The notes below the pieces were generated by a model. It did not search any database. It was not told the DNA's origin and saw only the letters and a program-made list of their open reading frames with translations. DNA of 64,000 nt from an uncultured Christensenellaceae bacterium. GTDB lineage: Bacteria; Bacillota; Clostridia; Christensenellales; UBA3700. The translations under genes and the position numbers were made by a program. Shown piece after piece: positions 9,080 to 17,002 of this stretch. The DNA lies in assembly GCA_910588545.1 (NCBI GenBank), contig CAJUOU010000004.1, positions 1 to 64,000 of the forward strand. The letters are read 5' to 3'. Each line of letters starts with the position of its first letter. The stretch's first letter is position 1.

Positions 9080-9680
9080 TTTTCCACCAATCCGCTATTA
9101 ATGTATTGCTTTTTAATTTTCCATTTGAAAAAACCATCCACCCAGAACTAAGGACATATGTTTTTCCGCTTTTTTCTCTTGCACCATTTATAATCAGTTG
9201 AATACCTATAGCAACGCCATGATTATCAATTTTCATGATATAATATTTCCCCAATGTATAACTTGTTCTAATTTGATTTTTCAAATATTCCAAAAAATCG
9301 TTGTTTGGTTCGTGCCCCATTGCTTTTATCCATCCCGATTTATCTTTAAACAACCAATCTATTTTCCCTTGAGGGATAATTAATTTAATATCTGATTCTT
9401 TTGGCTTTGGAATATCTATTTTTTTGCAATGACAATTATAATGATATAGCCCTATTTTATTTTTTGTATCTTTTATAATTTCTTCTATTCCATAATTTAC
9501 CTCTTCAGGCTTCTTTCCTTCTTCATCTAAAAACCAGCATTGATTGATAGCTATACACTTCACGCAATGTTTCATTGTTATTGGTCCTTGTATTCCATTT
9601 TTATAATCAAAATCATCAATTACAATATCGTTAAATTTGTCAATGACTTTAATCCATTTACTTGTCCACTCAGCTAGCAT
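9066..9680 (-). CDS. Cys/His-motif protein with DUF6883-like C-terminal domain
   Basis: 204 residues from the ATG at 9680 (GGAG site). The N-terminal half contains HCVKCIAINQCWF followed by HYNCHC, a C-x2-C-x5-C ... H-x2-C-x-C arrangement that could bind a metal. The C-terminal half (from IDWLFKDKSGWIKAMGH to SSGWMVFSNGKL) resembles the DUF6883 domain found at the C-terminal end of polymorphic toxins. A frameshifted paralogue lies at 13751-14286. There is no long N-terminal delivery region, so it looks like a free-standing C-terminal toxin cassette. Family placement is from memory of the pattern, not from a search. Confidence 0.6.
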   Translation of the reverse strand: MLAEWTSKWIKVIDKFNDIVIDDFDYKNGIQGPITMKHCVKCIAINQCWFLDEEGKKPEEVNYGIEEIIKDTKNKIGLYHYNCHCKKIDIPKPKESDIKLIIPQGKIDWLFKDKSGWIKAMGHEPNNDFLEYLKNQIRTSYTLGKYYIMKIDNHGVAIGIQLIINGAREKSGKTYVLSSGWMVFSNGKLKSNTLIADWWKNEVV

Positions 9681-10021
9681 TTTGCATCTCCATATAAGAA
9701 AATTCACAATCCTATTATGTATCATATAAATAAAAATGCAATAGTTTTATGACAAATTTTTTATGTTTAAATAATTATATCAAATTTACTAAATTTATTC
9801 AAGTATTAAATTTTATTTATTTAAAAGTCAAATAGATAAATACTCGTTTTTATGCAGTTACAAGTTAATCATTAAGGCAAACAATAATTTTTATCATAGT
9901 AAAAATAACAAATAAGCTATATATTTAATGTCAAGTGTTAGTAAGAATATATTTTGAATGGTAAATTTCCATTTTACCCATTAAGAAATCGTCAATATAA
10001 AAATTCTAACTAGAAAAACTT
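9681..10021. other. Intergenic region
   Basis: About 340 nt of AT-rich sequence upstream of the Cys/His gene, without a supported gene. Confidence 0.5.
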
Positions 10022-10043
10022 AAGCCACGAAAATTCGTGGCTT
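10022..10043 (-). terminator. Terminator of the metal-efflux operon
   Basis: AAGCCACGA-AAAT-TCGTGGCTT stem-loop followed on the minus strand by a T-rich run (AAGTTTTTC), about 110 nt beyond the ATPase stop. Confidence 0.7.
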
Positions 10044-10152
10044 ATATACTGTAATTTTACCATTCACTAACAACTAAGTAACACACACATTGTGGTCAAT
10101 TTAGCTTTTTATTCTTCTATTATACCTTTTAAAGACTATTTTTTATTCCTTT

Positions 10153-12084
10153 TTATTTTTTATTAGCCACTTTATACTTTGAGTTTACTCGCATAGCATT
10201 AAGTATTGCAAGCACAGCAACGCCAACATCACCAAAAACGGCTATCCACATATTTGCTATACCGAAAGCAGACAATATTAAAATTGCGACTTTTATTACT
10301 ATCGAAAATACAATATTTTGAGATACAATAGACATTGTCTTTTTTGCAATGCGTTTTGCAAGGGAAATTCCTTTTAAATCATCTTTCATCAAAACAATGT
10401 CTGATGCTTCAATAGCAGCATCGCTACCAACGCCACCCATTGCCACACCAATATCCGACCGCATAAGGACAGGTGCATCATTTATACCATCTCCAACAAA
10501 ACATAAAGCATCTTTTTTACCTTGACTTTGCAACATTTTTTCAACTTCTTCAACTTTGTTTTGGGGCAATAGTGAAGCTTTATACCCTGTTAGACCAATT
10601 TGATTTGCAACAGTTTGTGCTATTGCTTCATTGTCACCGGTTAGCATAATTGTTTTGCATTTCATTCTATTAAGTTCGCAAACAACTTGTTTAGATTCTT
10701 CTTTTATTTCATCTGCAATTAAAATTGAACCAATAAATTTTCCGTTTTTAGCAACATAAACAATAGTTCCTATGCCGTTTTCTTGTTCAAATACAATGTT
10801 GTTTTGGAACATCAATTTCTCATTACCGCATAAAATAACATCTTTGTTGTTGGTTGCAATTATTCCTGCACCTGCAATGTTTGAAAGAGTGTATCCTTTT
10901 TGCACATCTTTTCCATAAGCAGATACAATAGAACGAGCGATTGGGTGGTTAGAGTCTTGCTCTGCTATTGCAGCAAGTTCCAAAATTTCATCTTGATTGT
11001 TATCCGGAGTAATTTTTGCAATAGCAAAGTTACCTTTTGTAAGTGTTCCGGTTTTATCAAATACAAAAGTATTTGCTTTGTTAAATTTCTCAAGATAATT
11101 TGAGCCCTTAATTAAAATACCATATTTTGATGCTGCTCCAATTCCGGCAAAAAATGATAGAGGAATCGATATAACCAATGCACAAGGGCAAGATACAACA
11201 AGGAAACTTAAAGCACGATATACCCAAGTTGACCAATCGTTAGTGATTGCACCAGGAATAATCGCTAAAAGCAAAGCTGCAATAACTACAGTAGGTGTAT
11301 AATACTTTGCAAATTTTGTAATAAAATTTTCTGCTTTGGATTTTTGACTTGAAGCATTTTCTACAAGGTCAAGTATTTTTGAAACTGTTGAATCATAAAA
11401 TTCTTTTGTGACTTTAACCTCAATTTGCGATGTTAAATTTACTGAGCCACTAATAATTTCTTCGCCTATTGCAACATCACGAGGAATAGACTCTCCGGTC
11501 AAGGCTTTAGTGTCTAAAGATGAATTACCTTTAACAATAATACCATCTAAAGGGACTTTTTCTCCAGGATTTATCACAATTATATCATCAATTTTAACTT
11601 CGCTTGGGTCTACTGTTTCAAAACCATTATCTCGTTTAACATTAGCATAATCAGGGCGTATATCCATTAAAGAAGAAATTGACTTTCGAGATTTGCCCGT
11701 AGCATAGGACTGAAACCATTCTCCAACTTGATAGAACAACAAAACTGCACAGCCTTCATCAAAGCCTTCAATTTCAAGTCCTGACATGCCTCTGTAAATG
11801 CCAAGTGCAAATGCACCAAGTGTTGCAATACACATTAAAAAGTTTTCATCAAACACTTGACCGTGTGCAATGTTTCGCACCGCTTTCCAAAGAACATCAT
11901 ATCCAATGATATAATACACCACCAAATATAATGCAAAAGGGAATAACCAAGCATACTCACTTTTAAACACACTATCTAAAGATATCACTTTATCAACAAT
12001 AAAAATAATGGCGAAAAGTCCTATTGCGACAAGTATACGAATTAAATTGTTCCTTTGTTTTCTGCTAATCGCAACTTTTTTCAT
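10153..12084 (-). CDS. cadA: Zn/Cd/Pb-exporting P1B-type ATPase
   Basis: 643 residues, a heavy-metal P-type ATPase. It has the membrane metal site SCPCALVIS (CPC), the phosphorylation site DKTGTLTKG, the HP motif in DSNHPIARS and the hinge GDGINDAP. CPC followed by ALVISIP, with no N-terminal metal-binding domain, fits the Zn/Cd exporter subgroup (CadA/ZntA). The HMA domain usually fused to its N-terminus is encoded separately just upstream (12100-12318). It would pump Zn(II), Cd(II) or Pb(II) out of the cell using ATP. The ArsR-type regulator gene and operators upstream indicate induction by metal. Confidence 0.9.
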   Translation of the reverse strand: MKKVAISRKQRNNLIRILVAIGLFAIIFIVDKVISLDSVFKSEYAWLFPFALYLVVYYIIGYDVLWKAVRNIAHGQVFDENFLMCIATLGAFALGIYRGMSGLEIEGFDEGCAVLLFYQVGEWFQSYATGKSRKSISSLMDIRPDYANVKRDNGFETVDPSEVKIDDIIVINPGEKVPLDGIIVKGNSSLDTKALTGESIPRDVAIGEEIISGSVNLTSQIEVKVTKEFYDSTVSKILDLVENASSQKSKAENFITKFAKYYTPTVVIAALLLAIIPGAITNDWSTWVYRALSFLVVSCPCALVISIPLSFFAGIGAASKYGILIKGSNYLEKFNKANTFVFDKTGTLTKGNFAIAKITPDNNQDEILELAAIAEQDSNHPIARSIVSAYGKDVQKGYTLSNIAGAGIIATNNKDVILCGNEKLMFQNNIVFEQENGIGTIVYVAKNGKFIGSILIADEIKEESKQVVCELNRMKCKTIMLTGDNEAIAQTVANQIGLTGYKASLLPQNKVEEVEKMLQSQGKKDALCFVGDGINDAPVLMRSDIGVAMGGVGSDAAIEASDIVLMKDDLKGISLAKRIAKKTMSIVSQNIVFSIVIKVAILILSAFGIANMWIAVFGDVGVAVLAILNAMRVNSKYKVANKK

Positions 12085-12099
12085 AATGCTACTTCCTTT

Positions 12100-12318
12100 T
12101 TAAAGAATTATTATGCAATCTGGTTCAACTTTTTTGCAAGTCTTAACAACTTCTTTCATTATGTCATCAAACTTAGCATCATCTGCCTCAATAGTTAGTT
12201 TTTGACTCATAAAACTAACATTGGCGAATGTAACACCATCAATTTTGGCAACAGCCCTTTCCATTTTTGCTGCACAATTAGCACAGTCCAAATCTTGCAA
12301 CTTAAATACCTTTTTCAT
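12100..12318 (-). CDS. Stand-alone heavy-metal-associated (HMA) domain protein
   Basis: 72 residues forming a single ferredoxin-like HMA domain, with the metal-binding loop DLDCANCAAKME (C-x2-C) near the N-terminus. ATG with a GGAGG site. It lies 15 nt upstream of the P1B ATPase gene, which has no HMA domain of its own, so it probably serves as that pump's soluble metal carrier or detached regulatory domain. The DCANCA form is common in Zn/Cd ATPases and differs from the MTCxxC of copper chaperones. The C-terminus ends in CKKVEPDCIIIL with two extra cysteines. Confidence 0.85.
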   Translation of the reverse strand: MKKVFKLQDLDCANCAAKMERAVAKIDGVTFANVSFMSQKLTIEADDAKFDDIMKEVVKTCKKVEPDCIIIL

Positions 12319-12394
12319 AAGATACCTCCAAAAAAATTTTATATATCTATCTGCATTTGCAGATTAGACCATAGTTGTTTGAATATTTAAATTA

Positions 12395-12410
12395 TTGAAT
12401 AATTATTCAA
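12395..12410. promoter_or_regulatory. Probable ArsR/SmtB-family operator upstream of HMA-ATPase genes
   Basis: Perfect 16-bp palindrome TTGAATAATTATTCAA, of the TGAAnAATTATTCA class bound by SmtB/CzrA-type repressors. A further TTTGAATATTTAAA half-site lies at 12379-12392. It sits between the regulator terminator and the HMA gene, so the HMA-ATPase pair probably has its own metal-controlled promoter. Confidence 0.7.
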
Positions 12411-12421
12411 ATATTGTCTTT

Positions 12422-12442
12422 AAAAAAACAGGGATATTCCCT
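12422..12442 (-). terminator. Terminator between regulator and HMA-ATPase genes
   Basis: AGGGA-TAT-TCCCT hairpin followed on the minus strand by seven T residues, directly downstream of the regulator gene. Some read-through would still be possible. Confidence 0.55.
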
Positions 12443-12458
12443 AATTTATTAAGTTATA

Positions 12459-12803
12459 TTAATGAATATGGTTGACATGCGTTAAGCCATATTCGAGTAT
12501 TTTTGTAATATGGTCATCATCTAATGAATACTTCACTTCTTTGCCTTCTTTAGTTCCTTTAACCAATTTTGCAGAACGCAAAACTCGAAGTTGATGCGAA
12601 ACAGCTGATATGCTCATTCCTAACACATCTGAAATTTCCCCGACATACAAATCCTTAATTTGCAAACATTCCAATATTTTTGCTCTTGTAGGGTCTCCAA
12701 ACATTTTAAAAAGTTGAGCAAGATTGTATATTGTGTCATCATTAGGTAACATTTTTTTTATATCACTAATTCTGTTAGTCTCTTGCTCAATATTAATTGA
12801 CAT
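12459..12803 (-). CDS. ArsR/SmtB-family metal-responsive repressor
   Basis: 114 residues from the ATG at 12803 (AGGGTGG site); an ATG at 12818 is also in frame but lacks a site. It is a winged-helix protein with the recognition region LYVGEISDVLGMSISAVSHQ followed by LRVLRSAKLVKG and the wing EGKEVKYSL. The C-terminus, DDHITKILEYGLTHVNHIH, carries the Asp/His pattern of the alpha-5 Zn-sensing site in SmtB/CzrA/CadC relatives. It would repress the efflux genes and itself until Zn or Cd binds. A palindromic operator lies over its own transcription start. Confidence 0.88.
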   Translation of the reverse strand: MSINIEQETNRISDIKKMLPNDDTIYNLAQLFKMFGDPTRAKILECLQIKDLYVGEISDVLGMSISAVSHQLRVLRSAKLVKGTKEGKEVKYSLDDDHITKILEYGLTHVNHIH

Positions 12804-12826
12804 ATTCCACCCTTTCATTTAATTAT

Positions 12827-12850
12827 TTGAACAATTTCTCAACTGTTCAA
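12827..12850. promoter_or_regulatory. Operator over the repressor gene's transcription start
   Basis: Inverted repeat TTGAACA-N10-TGTTCAA located just downstream of the -10 element of the repressor promoter, covering the expected start site. The arms match the second operator at 12395-12410 (TTGAAYA/TRTTCAA), consistent with autorepression. Confidence 0.65.
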
Positions 12851-12854
12851 TAGT

Positions 12855-12883
12855 ATTATATCCAATCATTAATGATTTGTCAA
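12855..12883 (-). promoter_or_regulatory. Consensus promoter of the metal repressor gene
   Basis: On the minus strand, TTGACA, a 17-nt spacer and TATAAT: a perfect sigma-A consensus. The operator starts 5 nt downstream. Confidence 0.8.
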
Positions 12884-13002
12884 CTAATTTTACTAAAATT
12901 TTTCATTTTTTCTGCTTAATATAATCAATTAAAACATCAACTGCTAGAGAAATCAGCTTTTTTTCATTAATTTCCCTAATTTGTATAATCATAAAGTCAA
13001 AA

Positions 13003-13024
13003 AAGGGGTCGATATCGACCCCTT
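13003..13024 (-). terminator. Terminator after double SH3-like gene
   Basis: Perfect 22-bp palindrome (AAGGGGTCGAT and its complement) followed by TTTT on the minus strand, 85 nt past the stop of the gene ending at 13109. Confidence 0.75.
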
Positions 13025-13108
13025 CAGCATTTTTTTATTCGTTTTAACAGCATCTCACTATACAGACTCTTTAGAATATACTTGTGTTATTTTTATACAA
13101 TACATATT

Positions 13109-13711
13109 TTAATACCCATATTTTTTGCGTCTTTCTTCGTCTTTTTGTTTAAAAAACTTTGCTCTTTCTTCAGACCATCTTAACAATGATTCCTTTTCTT
13201 GGTCTGTATATTTTTTTGGATGATCTTTATACCATTTGTCAACAATTCTAACATCCTCTCTTCTAACACTTAGCTCTGTGTCCTCTTCTTCTTGCATATC
13301 TCGAACTAACATATGAATTCGACCTCTGTATTCAACATTTGAATATATTATCCCCATATCGCCAATACCAAAGCCTTCTTCCGCATATTCTGGTCTATCT
13401 CTAATTATTTCCACCAAATCATATTCTTTAAAATTTCTAAGTTCACCTTCTTTGACTTCATAAATTTTTCTAAACTCTTCAATTTCATTTGCTGTATACT
13501 CTCTGTTCTCTTTTGGCATGTTATCTAAAACTCGTAGCTGTTCTTCTTTTAATTCTTCGCCATACTCTATTTTACCTGTCGTAAAATTATATATATCAAC
13601 TAACCAGTTATAATTGCCAAAAGGGTGCTTGATAATTCCGACTTTTCCAATCTCAGTCCTATTACCACCGTCCTTATTGTAAATAATTTCAACTATATCG
13701 TTTATTTTCAT
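13109..13711 (-). CDS. Two-repeat SH3/KOW-like protein (possible immunity partner)
   Basis: 200 residues, ATG with a GAGG site. It has two copies of a short beta-rich motif: INDIVEIIYNKDG...GKVGIIKHP near residue 3 and FKEYDLVEIIRDRPEYAEEG...GDMGIIY near residue 93. A charged helical tail follows, ending EERRKKYGY. The second copy resembles the N-terminus of the protein at 8717-9079. It lies just downstream of a frameshifted gene whose intact paralogue at 9066-9680 is likewise followed by an SH3-like gene. The repeated pairing suggests toxin-domain and partner modules. Function not known. Confidence 0.6.
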   Translation of the reverse strand: MKINDIVEIIYNKDGGNRTEIGKVGIIKHPFGNYNWLVDIYNFTTGKIEYGEELKEEQLRVLDNMPKENREYTANEIEEFRKIYEVKEGELRNFKEYDLVEIIRDRPEYAEEGFGIGDMGIIYSNVEYRGRIHMLVRDMQEEEDTELSVRREDVRIVDKWYKDHPKKYTDQEKESLLRWSEERAKFFKQKDEERRKKYGY

Positions 13712-13750
13712 CTTTATATTTCCTCGCCAATTCTTTATTGATTGTTTTGG

Positions 13751-14286
13751 CTACTGTGTGGTATTGTTTATTTCTCCATCTTGCTTTACCATCCAACCAG
13801 AACCCTTTAAATACCTTATTCCATTATGTTCAAGAAAAATATCAATTGTTATTCTTTGTCCTTCTTCATCCCATTTCCCTAATTTATAATTTCCTTCAAC
13901 ATAAGCTTTTAGTGCTTGCCTTTCATATTTTTTTTCAAATATTCACTATCTTCAATAGTAAATCCTAACATTTGAAAAATTTCTACCTTGCCTTCATTTC
14001 TTCCCTTCTCTCCAAAAATATACTCTCTAAATTTCCTAATATCACAAACTGCAATACAATTTTTTGTTGTAGGAAAGGAAATTGTTTCATAATGACAATG
14101 ACATTTTTCATGATGAGGAAGTTTCGGTTTTTTTAATGAATAAAACCAGCAATTATCTACACTTAAACATTCTTTACAATGTGTTAAGCCTCTTTGCACA
14201 TGTTTACATTTTATCCATCCGTCATAAAAAATTTCACCTTCTAAATTTTCTTTTATAATTTTATCTAATATTCCCACAATCTGCAA
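13751..14286 (-). pseudogene. Frameshifted Cys/His + DUF6883-like gene
   Basis: The frame opens near 14286 (TTG, with GGAGG upstream; a GTG at 14277 is an alternative) and reads a Cys/His region: HCKECLSVDNCWF, then HEKCHCHYE. It continues to a DUF6883-like start (FREYIFGEKGRNEGKVEIFQ followed by MLGF) and stops shortly after a run of eight A (13935-13928). In the next frame the domain continues immediately: YERQALKAYVEGNYKLGKWD, GQRITIDIFLEHNG and GSGWMVKQDGEI, ending at 13751. One base is missing relative to an intact gene. It may be a pseudogene, or the A8 run may allow slippage or -1 frameshifting to make the full protein. It is a paralogue of 9066-9680. Confidence 0.75.
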
Positions 14287-14386
14287 ATGCCTCCTTAAAA
14301 TTTACTACCCTAATTTTAACAGCAAATTGCCCCTTTGCAAGAATTATATGACATTTTTATTTTTTTCATATTCCATAAATAAAAAA

Positions 14387-14426
14387 ACAACCTAAATCAA
14401 ACATAAAGATGTTCGACTTAGGTTGA
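14387..14426 (-). terminator. Terminator of tRNA cluster
   Basis: CAACCTAA...TTAGGTTG stem just downstream of tRNA-Glu(CTC), followed on the minus strand by TTTTTTT. Confidence 0.75.
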
Positions 14427-14429
14427 GTA

Positions 14430-14504
14430 TGGTGACCCGTGGGAGAATCGAACTCCCGATTCAGCCGTGAGAGGGCTGCGTCTTAACCGCTTGACCAACA
14501 GGCC
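14430..14504 (-). tRNA. tRNA-Glu(CTC)
   Basis: 75 nt with encoded CCA. The anticodon arm CAGCC-CTCTCAC-GGCTG gives anticodon CTC, which reads GAG. The T arm holds GTTCGATTC. It is the last gene of a five-tRNA minus-strand cluster. Confidence 0.93.
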
Positions 14505-14508
14505 ATGT

Positions 14509-14584
14509 TGGTGGAAACTATAGGGCTCGAACCTATGACCCTCTGCTTGTAAGGCAGATGCTCTCCCAACTGAGCTAAGCTTCC
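14509..14584 (-). tRNA. tRNA-Val(TAC)
   Basis: 76 nt with encoded CCA. The anticodon arm TCTGC-CTTACAA-GCAGA gives anticodon TAC, which reads GTA. Acceptor stem GGAAGCT. It is separated by 4 nt from tRNA-Glu(CTC). Confidence 0.93.
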
Positions 14585-14625
14585 GTTTTTTATCTTGCTT
14601 GCAAGATAAATATTGTATTAATTAT

Positions 14626-14660
14626 AAAAACTAATCTCTTGTTTATCGGGATTAGTTTTT
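14626..14660 (-). terminator. Hairpin between tRNA-Glu(TTC) and tRNA-Val
   Basis: AAAAACTAATC/GATTAGTTTTT stem, 13-nt loop, ending in T residues on the minus strand. It may end transcription of the three upstream tRNAs or form part of a processing structure. Confidence 0.55.
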
Positions 14661-14665
14661 TAGAG

Positions 14666-14740
14666 TGGTGACCCCAAGGAGAATCGAACTCCTGATTCCA
14701 CCGTGAAAGGGTGATGTCTTAACCGCTTGACCATGGGGCC
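14666..14740 (-). tRNA. tRNA-Glu(TTC)
   Basis: 75 nt with encoded CCA. Anticodon loop CTTTCAC gives anticodon TTC, which reads GAA. It differs from the CTC isoacceptor at 14430-14504 mainly in the acceptor and anticodon stems. Confidence 0.93.
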
Positions 14741-14748
14741 ACAATGAG

Positions 14749-14825
14749 TGGTGGCGGTGATGGGATTCGAACCTATGACCTTTCGGGTATGAACCGAACG
14801 CTATAACCAACTAAGCTACACCGCC
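14749..14825 (-). tRNA. tRNA-Met(CAT), elongator
   Basis: 77 nt with encoded CCA. The anticodon arm TTCGG-TTCATAC-CCGAA gives anticodon CAT. Acceptor GGCGGTG/CACCGCC pairs fully, unlike initiator tRNA. A lysidine-type Ile2 tRNA with the same anticodon cannot be fully excluded, but the GGCGG start fits elongator Met. Confidence 0.85.
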
Positions 14826-14932
14826 ATAATATAATGATTGCAAATTAACATCGCTAAACTGTTTTTGCAATCTGGTTGTCTTTGCTCTCCTGCCTATTGA
14901 AAAAATCAATAAACAACACCGCTAAAATATAA

Positions 14933-15008
<76 letters not shown>

Positions 15009-15371
15009 TCAGTATGCCAATGAATTAGCACTATATGCTTGATTATAATACATTATTTTATACCTTTTGTCAAGGATTTTTACAACAAAAAAATATTTTT
15101 TTATTATAATCGGCATTTTAAAATATATTTTTAGCGGTGTTATTTAATTGTCTATTTAAAAATTTTGATAAAAACCCTGCGAAAATCGTTACTAAAACGA
15201 ATTATCACTTATAAAATTTATCGTAGTAACATTATATGCCTAAAATTAAACTATTATACCTGTTTAAACAATATCTTTTATATAAAACATTTTTTGTTTA
15301 ACTGAATTATAGTGTATATAACTTATTGTTATGTGATTTCTTATATGATTACAGTTAATTTGTCAATTATT
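15009..15371. other. Intergenic region upstream of tRNA cluster
   Basis: AT-rich sequence between the exopolyphosphatase gene and the tRNA cluster. Presumably it contains the tRNA promoter. One GAAAATCG motif is at about 15181. No gene seen. Confidence 0.5.
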
Positions 15372-16241
15372 TTATTGCCATTTGTCTTTGTTTAACATTA
15401 AATACCCTTCCAAATTATCTTTTTCGCTGACAAATAAATATTCGAAACCTAGCATTTCCATTATTTTTATCAATTCAAATGCTGCACCTACAATGATATC
15501 TCTTCTTCCTGCCACCAAACCTTTTATTCTGCTGCGCTCTTTGGGAGCTGTATTTTTTATTTGATTATAAATCTTTTCAATATCCTTTTTGCACAACTTA
15601 TAGTTATGCACCAAATTTGAATTATATTCTTCCATTTGCAATAGAACGCTAACCAATGTCGATGCCGTTCCTCCGATAGCAACAAGCTTATCCATTGTTG
15701 GAACAGTTCCGTAGTTTTTCAAGTTTTCGGCAATATACGTTTGCAATTTATCTTCGTCTTCGCCACAATTATCACGAAGTCTTACTGCTCCGATAGGCAC
15801 ACTTTTTCCATATATAATATTGCCATTATCTCCGCAAACAATTTCCGTACTAGCCCCACCGATATCAACTACACAAACTTTTTGCCCCTCCGATGCTCCT
15901 GTAAAGCCAAGTTTTGCTTCCATATCGCCACATACTACATCAACTTCTTTATCCGTTAACCGTTTAATGTCGGACGTAAATACGCTACTGTTTTTCGCAC
16001 TCCTTACCGCTTCGGTTGCAAAAATATGAATTTCTGCGTTATATTCTTTCGCTATTTCCACAAATTTTTGTATCGCAAACAAACTCCTTTCCATTGCCGC
16101 ATCTTGCAAAATCCCGGTTTTGGCAAGTCCGTCAGCAAGCTTAGTAGTTTCTACATATTTTTTTAACGATTTTTTTCCATCACTAATCATTAACCTAATT
16201 GAATTGCTTCCAATATCTATAATACCAAACAACTTGTCCAT
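15372..16241 (-). CDS. ppx: Ppx/GppA-family exopolyphosphatase
   Basis: 289 residues, the size of a single actin-like Ppx/GppA core without extra C-terminal domains. Motifs: phosphate-1 FGIIDIGSNSIRLMI at the N-terminus, ATEAVRSAKN, and phosphate-2 VCVVDIGGASTEIV at about 120. The family hydrolyses terminal phosphate from inorganic polyphosphate or pppGpp; the exact substrate cannot be told from sequence. It stands alone between the tRNA cluster and the yabPQ pair. No polyphosphate kinase gene is in the window. Confidence 0.88.
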   Translation of the reverse strand: MDKLFGIIDIGSNSIRLMISDGKKSLKKYVETTKLADGLAKTGILQDAAMERSLFAIQKFVEIAKEYNAEIHIFATEAVRSAKNSSVFTSDIKRLTDKEVDVVCGDMEAKLGFTGASEGQKVCVVDIGGASTEIVCGDNGNIIYGKSVPIGAVRLRDNCGEDEDKLQTYIAENLKNYGTVPTMDKLVAIGGTASTLVSVLLQMEEYNSNLVHNYKLCKKDIEKIYNQIKNTAPKERSRIKGLVAGRRDIIVGAAFELIKIMEMLGFEYLFVSEKDNLEGYLMLNKDKWQ

Positions 16242-16377
16242 AGCATGCTCCGTAATTAATTTTTATAACAATTTTATGATTTTATTATAACATAAAAAAA
16301 GGATATATCAAAACAATTTAAAGTATATATCAAATTTTATTATCATAGAATACATCTTTTCAACGACTATTATAACA

Positions 16378-16408
16378 GAAAAACACTCCGATTTTCAGAG
16401 TGTTTTTT
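16378..16408 (-). terminator. Terminator of yabPQ
   Basis: AAACACTC-9 nt-GAGTGTTT hairpin directly after the yabQ stop. It works in both directions, with T/A runs on both sides. Confidence 0.75.
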
Positions 16409-16730
16409 ATTCGACTTTGGGCTTTATTCTTTTCTTTTTTAAATGTATTTTATTTCCTAGTAGTTTTATAACTGACATCAGTCCAAAAACTATCCCCGCA
16501 TAAGTTATAACGTGATAAATTTTAATCTTGCCATTAAAAAAGAATATTATGCTAATAGCAAAAATTGATACTAGCAAAATTCCTTGAACAAAACCGCGGA
16601 TTACCCCTGTTTTTTGACCGCTGATTAGTATAGCAAGCCCGCTGCATAAAAAATGAGTTGCAATATATATTATTGCGGCTATAACTAAAATACCAAGCTC
16701 GAAAAGCTGTTCGTTTGCAATATTTGTCAT
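16407..16730 (-). CDS. yabQ: YabQ-like sporulation membrane protein
   Basis: 107 residues with three hydrophobic segments (about 12-33, 45-62 and 72-90) and a very basic C-terminus (KKKRIKPKVE). Its ATG overlaps the stop of the upstream yabP gene (ATGA), so the two are coupled. YabQ proteins are small membrane proteins needed for spore cortex formation in Bacillus. Sequence conservation is low, and the call rests on size, topology and coupling to yabP. It is shorter than Bacillus YabQ. Confidence 0.65.
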   Translation of the reverse strand: MTNIANEQLFELGILVIAAIIYIATHFLCSGLAILISGQKTGVIRGFVQGILLVSIFAISIIFFFNGKIKIYHVITYAGIVFGLMSVIKLLGNKIHLKKKRIKPKVE

Positions 16731-17002
16731 TTCATTATTCTCTTAAAAAAGCCTTGTTTTTCCCTTGATTTGGAATACTCTAAACTACTTACAGTACCAC
16801 TTACTACCGCAACGCCACTGTCAATATCCAAAGCCTTAATATCAAAACCGCTGCCATGTATTGTAAGCACATTGTCTACAAGTTTAAATATTGCAATATT
16901 TTCATCGTACTCAAGAGCACAAACTATACCTCTTATCTCAACACTTTCTCCATAAACTATATTGACAATATGCTTTTTTGCAACTTTTTGTTCTATATCC
17001 AT
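16727..17002 (-). CDS. yabP: YabP-family sporulation protein
   Basis: 91 residues from the ATG at 17002 (AAGGAGG site); a TTG two codons upstream is not needed. The sequence follows the YabP/YqfC pattern: V-E-I-R-G-I-V, then FKLVDNVLTIHGSGFDIKAL and D-S-G-V-A-V-V-S-G-T-V-S-S-L-E-Y. These proteins are required for spore coat or cortex assembly. In Bacillus and Clostridium, yabP-yabQ usually sits next to divIC; no divIC is seen here. Its presence suggests an endospore-forming lineage. Confidence 0.8.
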   Translation of the reverse strand: MDIEQKVAKKHIVNIVYGESVEIRGIVCALEYDENIAIFKLVDNVLTIHGSGFDIKALDIDSGVAVVSGTVSSLEYSKSREKQGFFKRIMK

